Assembly (NCBI GenBank): GCA_029582265.1
Contig: CM055817.1
Location: 56,424,750-56,488,749 of the forward strand
Direction of reading: 5' to 3'
Length of the DNA: 64,000 bases
DNA from: Zoroaster sp. YZ-2022
Taxonomy: Eukaryota; Echinodermata; Asteroidea; Forcipulatida; Zoroasteridae
Shown here: positions 36,019 through 47,310 of the stretch, piece after piece
How positions within the stretch are numbered: the first letter of the stretch is position 1
Layout of the letters: each line of letters starts with the position of its first letter
The notes under the pieces: generated by a model
Seen by the model: only the letters and a program-made list of their open reading frames with translations
Told to the model about the DNA's origin: nothing
Database searches by the model: none
Program-made: the position numbers and the translations under genes

Positions 36019-36271
36019 GGCACAATTGTCTAATACCCCGCAACTCACACAGTCCTTTTGTAGCCACGGCTACTGCTACAAATACTACGTCACGCTTGAT
36101 CGGCTTTGTGTACTGTACTGCTGTGCTATACTTGTTGTTCACAGCCAGCCTCTCGAACGATGAACGACCCATAGGCGTTGTGTATTCAACCACGTCACAC
36201 TTCGAGGTCGTGTAAGAACATTGGGGTCCGTTCAGTACGTTGATTTTTTTCACTGCTAAACCATTGAAAAC

Positions 36272-38390
36272 GTGTTCACATACAATGCGGAAAAAATGGT
36301 GAATCATTATAGATCTATAAGCGTCAATCAAAATATTTCGAGTAATGAGTACTTGCATAGTATCAATTTAACACATAAGATGGTTTCAGATGCTATTAAG
36401 AATTCTAAGAATAATAAGTCACCGGGTGTTGATGGCATCACGAACGAATTGTTGAAAAATGGCGGCGATTGTCTAACAGACTCAATGTTTATTATCTTTA
36501 GTAAAATATTAGATGATAATGTAATTCCAAGCGAATGGAATAATGGTGTCATTATACCCATTTTCAAAAAAGGTGACCATAAGGATATGAATAATTATAG
36601 AGGTATTACACTTACATGTTGTATTTCAAAAATCTTTAATAGGATCATTGCAAATGAAATCTCTCTTTCCTTGAAAATAGAAATGCACTCTCGGAAACTC
36701 AGGGAGGATTCAGAAAGAATAGTAGATGCGAAGATCATATATTCACTATAAAGAATATTGCTGCTAGTAGACTAGCGGAGAGTAAACCCACATATATGGC
36801 ATTCCTGGATTTTCAAAAGCATTTGATACGGTCTGGAGGGATGGGTTACTACACGCAGCATGGAACATTGGAATTAGGGAAATATTTGGAAACTCATTGA
36901 TAATTTGTACACAAACGTCCAGTCTAGGGTCAAATTTGGTAATATTAACACAGAATACTTTGAGGTAGATCAAGGTGTCAAACAAGGTTGTGTGCTTTCC
37001 CCTATTCTATTCTGTGTTTACATTAATGAATTTAGAAAGTTACTAGATGAACAAAATCTGGGTGTTAGAGTATGTAATGTTCGTATAGGTAGTTTATTCT
37101 GGGCTGATGACATCGTCCTTATCGCTAATGATGAATATGAGTTGCAAAGAATGTTAGATATAGCAGCGAACTTTTCCAACACTTGGAAAATGTGTTTTAA
37201 TCATACTAAGTCGAACGTGCTCATCGTAGGGAAACGCATAAATGTTAATAGACTCTGGCAGCTCGGAAATAAATGTATCGGTGAAGTTGAAAGCTATAAA
37301 TATCTAGGTGTAACGCTCAGTAGAAACCTTAATGATCATATGCACATCAATGAAGTAATTAAAAAAGGTAATAGACTCATTGGATGATCTATCATAGATG
37401 GTCAAGATGATTTTAAACGTGTATATTACGGGGATTTGCTTTGGAAAAGTTTAGGTCTTTCTTCTATTACTTATGGCTCTGCAGTATGGGTACCAAGTGA
37501 TAGTGATGTCAAAAGAATAGAACACCTACAAAATCAAATGGCACGTTGTATCCTAAAAGCATCTAGAAATACACCGATTGATTGTTTGTTAGGTGAGCTT
37601 GGCTGGGAACCAATCAATGTTGTACAAGACAAACTGCGTATTAAGTACTTCAACAGACTGAGATGCATGTCACCACATAGGTGGCCTAAATTATTATATA
37701 ACGCTACAACTATGATCCATGAAATCACTGATAACAAAAAACTTCGATGGATATCTTATATGCGTAAAGTCTTTGTTGATTGTGGTATGGATTTCATTTT
37801 TGAAAATACATTATACAACCATCCATGGATTCGCAATTGTATCAATATTAGTACAAGTAATTATCAAAATAAATGGCTTAACAGTGTCTTGTCGAAATCC
37901 TCTTTGTCTGATTACGTGCTCTTAAAAAGTAAACCAGAGTTGGAACAATATCTTTTGTGCAATCTTGACTTCCATGCGGCTTCATTAAAGTTTAAAGCAC
38001 GTTCAAACACTCTCCCAATAAATGGTCGCACATATTCCTGGAATCCCGATAAAGATAGTGTTTGTCCCCTCTGTAAGGAAGGTACAGAGGATTTACGACA
38101 CTTTCTTGTTCATTTGTAGAACACTTCGGGATATTAGAGTCACCGAGTATCACAAATTAGAATATGAACTTGTTACAAATAATCTAAACCAGATTTGGCA
38201 TTTATTTATATCTAGTAATCTTAATGTTAAGTTATGTTTAATGTTAGGAATATCAAAAGAGATCATACCTGAGAATTATAGTGATACTTGTAGGCCTACT
38301 GACATTAACTATATCCTTTGTATTTTTGATTCATTTTGTAAATCGTTCCTAAAAAAGGCTTGGAACCTCCGAGCAGATTTTCTTAAATGA
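36272..38390 (+). pseudogene. Non-LTR retrotransposon ORF2-like reverse transcriptase, decayed
   Basis: RT motifs occur in order: NNKSPGVDGITNELLK (about 36409), NNYRGITLTCCISKIFNRII (about 36590), AFLDFQK (about 36800), VDQGVKQGCVLSPILFCVYI (about 36966), the catalytic box WADDIVLIA (about 37100) and YKYLGVTL (about 37300). A thumb-like region follows, then a C-terminal zinc-knuckle-like CPLCKEGTEDLRHFLVH (about 38067). No endonuclease domain is present, so the copy is 5'-truncated. Frameshifts near 36690, 36820 and 36870, an in-frame stop near 37385 and a further frameshift near 38118 make it inactive. It would copy its own RNA by target-primed reverse transcription. I cannot fix the clade. 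Confidence 0.92.
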
Positions 38391-39135
38391 AAATGGAATT
38401 ACTTTCCTTGGTTTGATTGTTGTATGTTTATACAGTATCGTTTTTATATTGTTTATGATTTACTATGATTATAATTATTATTATTGTCCATTATTGTCCA
38501 TTATTGTGCATGCAGTATCGTTTTTATCCTCTATGATTAGGCCTACATGTACAATTATTTTTATTAGTCTTTATTGTGCATGTTTTCAGCACAACTGTTG
38601 TTCTGCTTGGAACCCCCAAGCAGATTTTCTGAAATGAAAGGGGAATTACTTTCTTTGGTTTGCTTGTACGTGCTATACAGTATTGTTTTTATATTGTTTA
38701 TGATTACTATTATTATAATTGTCCATTATTGTTCATACAGTATTGTTTTTTATATTGTTTATGAGAACTATTTTTATTATTGACCATTATTGTGCACAGT
38801 TGTTTTAATTGTTTATGATCACTATTATTATGATTGTTCATTATTGTTACAACTGTGTATATATGTATTAATGCTCATACAGATTTTCGACTGGCCAAAC
38901 TTAGAAAAACATGTACGTACATCTGCTCGTATTTGAATATTTCGTTTATTTCTAATTTTTAACTTATAATAACCTTAAGTCTTTTTGTTTTTACGCCCAT
39001 CTATATTGTATTATCTATGTTTTAATTACCTGTAACACATGTACTGAATATTACGTTAATGTAGAACGCACCGTCGATTGACGAGTGCCACTGATTTAAA
39101 AGTGTATGTTCTAATAAATATTATTATTATTATTA
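38350..39135 (+). repeat. 3' region of the retrotransposon with internal duplication and (TTA)n tail
   Basis: A segment of about 245 bp starting GCTTGGAACC is repeated near 38357 and 38607, each copy with GTATTGTTTTTATATTGTTT-like blocks. The end at about 39110-39135 is (ATT)n, a microsatellite tail as in several non-LTR families. Confidence 0.7.
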
Positions 39136-39186
39136 CAAGGCCTGTTTTGACAGGGATTCGACAGGGGACCATGGCCGGGGCGAGAT

Positions 39187-39264
39187 CACGCTGGCTATGG
39201 AGTCAACAGTTAAGGGATAGAGAGTTCTTCCTATCCCTTTACTGTTTACTCCATGGCCAGCGTG
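39187..39264. ncRNA. 78-nt near-perfect hairpin, candidate pre-miRNA
   Basis: A 34-bp stem (from CACGCTGGC to GGGATAG, closing CTATCCC to GCCAGCGTG) has 31 Watson-Crick pairs, one G-U and two mismatches, around a 10-nt loop (39221-39230). Length, loop size and scattered mismatches match animal pre-miRNAs. It has no relation to the flanking retrotransposon tail. A palindromic mobile element is the main alternative. Confidence 0.45.
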
Positions 39265-40255
39265 TGGTACGGGAAAAAAAAGTCGCGGTCAGGTATTACC
39301 CACGGTTACAAATAGAGCATGACGCAACCAAGCCGGAGGTCAATGTCACTGAACATGCGCAGTGACTGTTTTTTGGGACTTCGCAATTTTTTTTTGGGGG
39401 GGGGGACTTCGCAATTTATTGATTTGAGAGCCACAAATTTATTCACTCGAGAGCCACAAATCAGAAAAAGAACAGGTCATACTATCTATTTCAATATTGT
39501 AGGAGTCAATTTATCATAATACAAAATAATTTGTTCTTTTTGGGGATGAAAAGACCAATTCTAAAACCACGCCGTCCAACTCATAACCTAACTATTACTA
39601 AGCGGATTCGTTTCCTCTCGACCATTAGGACGTGGTCGAACACTATAGATCACACTATAGATCACATCATATCATATCATATCATGTCATGAAAATTCTT
39701 GTGAAATCAAATGTTTTATGAAAGCTCCTGGTTATTTGAATATGATGAAAATTTTCAATAAAGTGATGCTCCTGACTATTTAAATACTACTTTATAATTT
39801 GAGGCCAAGTTACATTGTCTTAATTTATTTACGTAATAACACCTGAAAACAAACATCAAAGTGTTTAGGAAAACAACCAAAATGGTTTACTTTATTTGAA
39901 CATTTTGTAAAAATCACATCAACATGACATGTGAAATGACATCATCAATTTAGGTTGCGTATACATTTAGTAAGGTTGTGCCATGACTAAGTAAAATTTT
40001 GAGGACCATATATTTTATGGCTCTATCAATTCCGTGTATAATAACCTACTTGCTATTTGGAACACTTCCTAAAGAAGTACATCTGAGCATTTCCCACCTA
40101 TACAAGTTAACATTACAAACACCTTTTTATGTACAAACCGCAATACTTCAACAAAGAAAACACCAAGTGATGTGCTACAAAGACGCACTAGCTCAGGGGA
40201 ACATGAGTGATGTACCCCACGGGGTACCGTACATTACCTTGATCGTGCTCACCGT
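39265..40255. other. Gene-free stretch
   Basis: Contains a G tract near 39397, an ATATC-type short repeat near 39660-39690 and AT-rich sequence. No gene was recognised. Confidence 0.5.
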
Positions 40256-40257
40256 AA

Positions 40258-40482
40258 GTCGTTCATAATACATATTGCTTCGTTCTCATAAGTCATGATA
40301 CATATTGCTTCGTTCATATAAGTCATGAAACATATTGCTTCGTTCTCATAAGTCATAATACATATTGCTTTGTTCGCATAAGTCATCATACATATTGCTT
40401 CGTTCTCATAAGTCATAATACATATTGCTTCGTTCTCATAAGTCATGAAACATATTGCTTCGTTCTCATAAGTCATGATACA
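40258..40482. repeat. 30-bp minisatellite, left part (about 7 copies)
   Basis: Units read CATATTGCTTCGTTCTCATA AGTCATGATA. As the period is 30, the minus strand stays open and would encode a repeated decapeptide (TYENEAICIM). The array is interrupted by the element at 40483-42628 and resumes to its right. Confidence 0.95.
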
Positions 40483-42628
40483 CAGGCGCGGATCCAGGGG
40501 GGGGGGCCGCGGGGGCACGTGCCCCCCGGGTAAATTGAGTAAAAAAAAAAAAAAATTTTTTAAAGGGAAAAAAAGGGGAAAAAAAGAAAAAAGAGGGGGA
40601 GGTCTGAGAAAAGGAGGAGTAGCCTAAAAGAAAATACCGGCGACAATATTAAACATCTGCTGTGTCTACTTTTGGCATAAAATAAATACTGAAAAATGCA
40701 ACAAGAAAAAAAGGTTAACAATCATGCCATGGAACTGAAACCCTCTTTTGCGAGAAAACCGAAGTATTTCCCGGAGCTCGGGGATTTCAACTCTCCATCT
40801 CAACATCTAATCCTCTTGGGGGAGTTTATTACCGGTTAAATGGCCACAGCCAGCAGGAAACAATTGATCACTTGACTGAATGATTTGCTAGTTTTGCCAA
40901 AATCCTTTTTGAGTGGCCTAAACGCACACATTCTTTTCAATTAATAAAATATCCAGTACCATCATGTCCAGTAATGAAACCATGTATTATTTTTTTGATT
41001 GTTGAAATTGGTGCCACAAACAAATAGACCTTGGCTTTTAAAAGAGAAAATCGTCTCATCATGATAAAGTGGTATTTGTACCCAAAAACCACGAACGTTC
41101 TTTGACCAAAGTACATCACGTAGTATACTTCGTTTGAGCAGCTTAATTATCTGGGCTCCTTGCCAAAATTCCTTTGCAGTGAATATAGCCTTGAATGCAA
41201 GGCTGTGATGCGTCTCAACAAAATTATGGTCGTATCATCTCTCCGTTAGTTACTAGTTAGTAAGTTTTGTTTATAGTCCTGCTTCAAACGTCGAACTTTT
41301 GCCCTATATCTAATTCAAATAATGACCCAAAAATTTACATTATTTGAATTAGACACGGCAGAAAGTCGACGTTTAAAGCAACTGACTTCTGCCGTAAGTT
41401 CGACAGGCAGGTCTTGCCGCTCTGAACGCCAGCTCGTCTCTGGACTCTTTCAAGCGAAGAGATGTTTTTGGTGATATGGGGTTTCCAAGCAGTGCTCCCA
41501 TATCAAAGATGTGGTCTAACCAGTGTGAAGTATAATTTCTCTTCGATGGACTTTCAGGCCAGTCTCGGTTAGCCCTTAGCAATCTTCTGAGGAACTTATT
41601 GATTTATTTTAGTCAACCCATTCTTGAAGACAATTTTCCTCCACGAATTTAGTTAATGGAGATGACTTCATAAAGTTTAACACAGCCTCATTATGGCAAT
41701 TAATTGATTGCAGTTTCTTTTATATTATATTTGATTTTCCAGAGAAGCTTCGGTGATAAAAATATCCAAGGATGTGTCTCATAAAAGGTTGATAAAAAGG
41801 ATTAAAAATTAAGGGTGCAGAGTAAAAAATAAAGCCACCATCCAAGGTGAACAGTGCCTTCAGTTTGGTGTACTGTCATTATTGAGAAAAGTGGATTTTT
41901 TGTATCAATTTCCAATGATGATTATAGTGACTTTTTTCAAATACTTCCCAAAATTAGTTAGTCTACATTTCGTTTGCAATCGGTAGTCTGTGATCGGGTG
42001 CATAGCAAGCTAGTCTGGTTTCTTGACCCAATTCCTCCACGTCTATAAATTGTTCCGTTTCATCTGAAGAAGGGTCGGGGTACCGTGTGGAAATTACAAT
42101 CGCCGATGTCAATTTACTGTCGGATTCTACGCCAGTACGCATAGGCTTGCGAAGTACGATGAGTCTTGCAGCTGATCTGCCGATGGTTTTAACACAGGGC
42201 AAGGAACAGTATGAAATCAAGCCCTTTTCTTGAAAATTTCAACTGGACTGAATTAAAACCAAGAAAAATTCCGGATGAATTAAAACTGAAGTCAAAAACT
42301 GCAAATTAAATGCCAAAAATCGGGGAGGGAGAAACTTATGTTGTTGTAGTCATGACATTGATAAAATAATGGCTAAAAATAATGGCTAAAATAATGATAT
42401 ATATATATTCTCCATATAATCTTGAAAACTTTTGCAAAAAAAGTCAGGTGAAACTGGCCAGGAATCGCCTCAGATTGCACCACAGAGCATCCAGAATCCA
42501 AAATTTTCCGGGGCCCTTAAGCGGGCCCCGGACCCCGGACCCCACGCCGTAAGGGCTTCGCGCTTCGCGCTCGCATTTGTCCGTGTTGGGTGTGCCCCCC
42601 GTCTAAAAAATTCCTGGATCCGCGCCTG
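40483..42628. mobile_element. hAT-like element, 2.1 kb, 16-bp TIRs and 5-bp TSD
   Basis: The perfect inverted ends are CAGGCGCGGATCCAGG (40483-40498) and its reverse complement (42613-42628). ATACA flanks both sides (40478-40482 and 42629-42633), and the host minisatellite sequence is continuous once one copy is removed. The subterminal regions are G/C-tract rich. CAGG ends fit hAT; the 5-bp duplication is less usual but known in some hAT families. Three short minus-strand frames (40937-41119, 41373-41582, 41963-42220) match nothing I recognise, so I treat it as non-autonomous. Confidence 0.85.
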
Positions 42629-42695
42629 ATACATATTGCTTCGTTCTCATAAGTAATGATACATATTGCTTTGTTCTCATCGTATTCTCATCATG
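42629..42695. repeat. 30-bp minisatellite, right part (about 2 copies)
   Basis: Continuation of the array at 40258-40482 after the inserted element. Confidence 0.9.
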
Positions 42696-43440
42696 CAAAG
42701 TTTCAAATCATACTTGTTGTACTCATAACTTCCAATTGTTCTTGATTTACTTTCCAGAAAAGTGACAGTGATGTGTCACGTGATAGTGTTCAATTCATAA
42801 TGGAAATAAAGGCCGCCACATACAGCGGCCATCTTGATTGTGTTTGCAGCCTGTAATTAGAAGTTCCAATTATATCACAATTTAATTAATTGCATATTTT
42901 TAACATGCTACTAAGTAATGTCATACATTTACTTTACATAATTCATGAATTACATTCTTCCCACTCTTTACATATTTTAGAACATGCGACTTTCCTATTC
43001 AAATCCCACATTTAATTAAGTCCGTCGGGAAAATATCTGACTTCTCCATGTTCTTCTAATCTCAGCCCTCGTAAGTTATACAAATAACATTCTACAAACC
43101 GAATATCATTATGTTGTTATTTCATACACCATCCATTGTTACAATGCAACGCAACCATTAAATTAATATTGTTTTATGTTTATTAAAATGCTGTAATAAA
43201 TTGCTTTCTTTACAACATAATTACATCCTCTTCTAAAACTGTCAATTTCTTTGTTTAAAATTACTTCATGTCGTCATGGCCCATAAAAACTTATAAATTA
43301 TTATTACAACCTCCCATTCCTTTACAAGCAAACTGCTTCTACACACGTTTCAAATGGGCATATCACTGTACCTACAGTAGCCGCGTACCCACTGTACCAC
43401 AGACACTTTGGACTTGCACTATTATTCCAATCCTCCCATT
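42696..43440. other. Gene-free stretch left of the RAG1-like copy
   Basis: No exon was recognised. A short hairpin GGCCGC...GCGGCC lies near 42810. Similarity to the other RAG1-like locus begins sharply at about 43441. Confidence 0.5.
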
Positions 43441-46400
43441 CCAGGCACCAGGGAAGGACAGAGATCTTGTGTTTTGTCGACCACGGCTTCTGTCAGGAGC
43501 TTGATGTTTTCTTCCTGCAATATAAGGTGAGTTTAATATTTATGTACGATAACAATTTTTTTAAAGAATATTTTTTTATCATTGTATTGGTATGGTAAGA
43601 AATTACAACACGTATGTAACCATACTGAAAGAAATTCAAATGCATGTACTCATACCTTGCAACATTTGTGTACATGGTTTCCGACAAAACTCTTCCCATG
43701 GTATGCCTGGCGCTGCACCCGGAATTCCTGGAGTGTGATGTCGAGTTGCCCAGCTAAAGGACCTTGACCTGGTTTCAGTGCTGCCTTTTCGCGAAGGGCC
43801 TTTGCTTCCGCCAACTGAAAATAGATGTGATAAGTATAAAAAAAAACAATTAAGGAGAGTTTGCTTTGAATCACAGAAAAAGAAAAAATGTTTTACTTTT
43901 AAAATATCTAAATATATTTACCAGATGTTCTTGTTGCTTACGCAGTCCAGTCGTTGCATCGATGTAATGTTGGATGTCTACACTTTCCTCCACAGCGTTC
44001 AAGATGGCATCCGTGAGTTCTTCTTTCAAACGGAATTCCTCATCCAAGGCCTCTGCCTGCTGGTCTAACTGCCTGGCTCTCTTCAACACGGAGACGAGGT
44101 TCTTGAAGCAGGATCCAGTCGCCGGAGTTTCTTCCTCTGCATGGTGTTCTTCTTTTTGGGCGAGCACAGCTGCCACTTGCATGTCAAGGTCGTTACATGC
44201 ACCTTCAAAGCTGTTGAAGTGCTTGAGGTATAACCCGAGACTGATGTGAAGTCCGGGTGGGCAAACCTTTTATGATTAAGGTAAAACAATTAATGTTAAT
44301 AACAATAATAATTTGTATGTTCAATCTTTGTTCAAATAAAACAAATAAGATTGTTTATTGCAAATTGCAAAATTATCACCTGTGTCAATGGAATCCTGAA
44401 CATTGGTTTATCAATCACGTTGTTGAAGAGTTTGGCCTTGAAGAGTTTACTGCCATCAGCATTGAATCTGTGGAGGTCCTCGTCCAGGGTCTGTAGAGAT
44501 CTCTGCCTGGATGGTGGTCGTTCATCCCGGGGCATCCGCATGCTATCTTTGGAGATGTCACAGTAGATGCAGCAGTGTCTTCCTATGTATTTACAAATAA
44601 AATATTATTATTTGAATATTGTTTATAATTTTTGAAAAGGTTGTCAGTTTAGTAGACATAAATAATAACTACCTGATGCCCCGGTAAGTCCATACACTCG
44701 GCAAAGATACTCGTAGTCCCCGAACATGAAGAGCCTGATGTTATGGCTCTTCCAAGTGCACGACTGTAGGTCAGCTACTTGTTGACGAAAGCGCAGGAGT
44801 CCAGTTTTGAGGTTGTTGCTGGAATCCCCTGCTGCAAAAGCACAAGCGACGACGGTGTGCCTAAGGGCATTGGGACGTCCAACATTAGCAATTTGGAACA
44901 TCTGTTTGAACGTCCCGCCTCCCTTATCGCCTCCGATCTTAACCCAAACCTCGTTGTGTGGGATGTTGCCCTGGTGCCAAGTTAGTTCTTGGGTCCTGTT
45001 GATATAAATTAGGCATAAATTAGAATTGATAACACTTTGAACAATGTGCAAAGTTTTTCTCACATTTCTGAAATTTTTCTTACTTCTCGTATTCATCTAG
45101 CTGCTGTCTAACTTTAGCTACGAGGGACTTCACACCTACGCAGGGGGCCGGCTTGATGGTAACTCCTCCGTTGACTTCATCAGGGAAAGAGAAGGGAAGG
45201 TTCTCGGCGATGATGTTGTCTGCCACGACGTCTTGTTGTTGGTGACGCATGGCATTTTCGCTCTCAGTCATGATGTTGTAACTCTTCAACCATCGTTTCA
45301 TTTCCCTGATGCGCTTCCAAGAGATTCCCAGGTGAGACTTCGCTGCAAGGAGCTGCATGTTGGGGATCCGGATGATGTCGATGTTCATGTCCCGCAACAT
45401 GCCCTGCAGATCTTCTTGCTGGTTACAGAGCTTTAGTTCGTCTTGCTGCTGCTGCTGTTTAGCATCCTTGCTTAGAAGCTCACGGGTCTTATCTAAAATC
45501 TTTGAGCGTTGTCGGATGGTTCTGGAGGAGGCAACCCCGCTGCTTATCCGAGGATTGGGGACACATATTGTCATCAGAGACTGTTAAAGAAAACAAATAC
45601 AAACATTTTGATATACTTTTAAAAACTTTTTTTTTAAACCGTCCTTTTCCAGTATGTGCAGTGGCAGATCCAGGAAGGGGCGTGGGCATGTGCCATTCTT
45701 ATTTATATTGCCATGTACACACATTATATTGGATCTGGAGGAAGATGGAAGAAAATATTTTTAGGTAAAAATTTCTGCATATGTTTAATTTTGTTTTTAA
45801 ACTTACCGGGCCACCGGTGCTGTACTGCGTTGAAAACCCATCTGCAGATTGGGCCAGCTTGGTCTTGAGGATGTGCGATCCAAGGGCCTCCATCTGATCG
45901 GTGAGGGGTGCAGTCAGGGGTCGCAGCAACATTTGAGTGACGTCACGTGGTGGTTGAGCTGTTGGAGCACAGTTGTGACATTCTAAAAGAACTGAATTTG
46001 TGTTAGTGATGGAACTTGTACATGAAACACAAACATGATGATTAATTTCCCCCACAGTAACATTCACCTTGCATGCTTTACACTTCATAACAGTATTCAA
46101 AAATAAAGATGCGAAATATCCTCGGGGGGCAGTGATGTTCTTGAAGTGCATTGGTGCTTGACAGGTGGGACATGGGGCAGTTGGTTCTCCAAAAGTTTCA
46201 AAGTGAGCTGTCAAGCACTCGCAACAAAATAGGTGCATGCAAGGTGTCTCCAGGGCATTGTCAAGTAACTTGTTGCAAATTTTGCACTCTATGGGGTCAG
46301 TACTTGACAATGGCTCAAAATTGGGAATCTTATCCCTGGAGACTGTGGGAGAAGGAGGGAGACTACTTAAGTGCTCTAAATATGCGGGGGGTGCTCTATG

Positions 46401-46751
46401 CCGGCCACACCCTGGGTTCTTCTGCTTCTTCCTTCTACCAGCTTTTAGGTGTTGGGCCAAATTTGAGCAGACAGTGCAGATACCTGTCCTTGGATGGTGT
46501 GGCCAGGCGGGGACAGCTTTCTTTGGTTTTACTGAAAGAAAAAGAAAAGTGTAACAAGAATGGCACATATGTGGGGGGTGAGTGCAGGCGTCATCATGGG
46601 AGACATCAACCTGAAATGTGCTAGCAATCTTCTCGACGTAGTGGGTGCATTCCTTAGCACATTTCCCAGCCTTTGTCTCTGCAGATGACAAGCACCGCCC
46701 CCCACAAAGTCTACATAACCTTTTAAGAAGTGCAAGGTGATTGTCCATCAT
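43441..46751 (-). CDS. RAG1-like recombinase/transposase, copy A, 3'-truncated
   Basis: Exons on the minus strand: 46751-45807, 45580-45084, 44995-44673, 44582-44380, 44266-43922, 43814-43656 and part of exon 7 (43514-43441); all phases agree. Residues 11-66 carry a RAG1-type zinc region (CRLC ... HPPHMCHSC). W83-C95 matches the next RAG1 segment (W.PH...C..C). C156, C159, C171, H173, C176, C179, C194 and C197 form a C3HC4 RING. C224-C244 is a further zinc finger with HH. Exon 2 has a Q-rich coiled region. Exon 3 holds D504 (KIGGDKGGG) and D574 (FGDYEYL); C593/C596 follow D574 by 19 residues, as C727 follows D708 in RAG1. Similarity to copy B stops inside exon 7, so HxxxxH and the last acidic residue are missing and the copy should be inactive. 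It would cut DNA in the nucleus. Known relatives include RAG1-like and N-RAG-TP elements of marine invertebrates. Confidence 0.85.
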
Positions 46752-46869
46752 GAATCTGTACAGTAGAAAAATAAAAGAAAAAGAAAATGTTGACTTTTAG
46801 TTGATAATACATAATGGTAGCTCATAATACTAGCACAATATTTTTTTTTTAAAGGTACATTCCCTAAAA

Positions 46870-47310
46870 AGTTCCCTAACTTTATTATTAATTAGCTTAA
46901 TAAATTTGTGGAAAATAAAAGAACCCCCCCCCCCCCAGATTCATTGTAGGCCTTGGTCACATTTATTTTTTATGTTTTTAAATTGATTCAATTTTTTACT
47001 TTGTTGTTAATTAGCTTAATAAGTTTTGGAAAAAAGAACCCCCTTTGACTCATTACTCTTAGGCATTGGCCATATTTATTTGTTTACGTTTTTAAATTGA
47101 TTTTTTACTTTGTTATAATAATTAGCTTAATAAGTTTTAAAAAGGAACACCCCACACTTACTGTTGTCTAAGCCTTTGCCACACTTGTCTTTATTTGTTT
47201 TTAAATTTATTTAATTTTTACTTAGTTATTATTAATTCGCTTAATGCATTGAAACAAAACACCCCACTCATTTCAGTCTAGGTATAGGACACATTTATCT
47301 TTTCATTATT
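46870..47310. repeat. Diverged minisatellite of about 118 bp upstream of copy A
   Basis: Four units each contain TTAGCTTAATAA-like, AACCCCC/ACACCCCAC-like and TTTAAATTGATTTTTTACTTTG-like blocks in the same order (the last named in variants). The same array precedes copy B (59925-60370). Confidence 0.75.

Noticed and set aside
35906..36358. 150-residue minus-strand frame
   Set aside because: It overlaps the duplicated flank and the start of the reverse transcriptase remains on the other strand, and has no family features.
46151..46624. Plus-strand frames opposite RAG1-like exon 1
   Set aside because: Shadows of the real minus-strand exon; the zinc-finger pattern is only on the minus strand.
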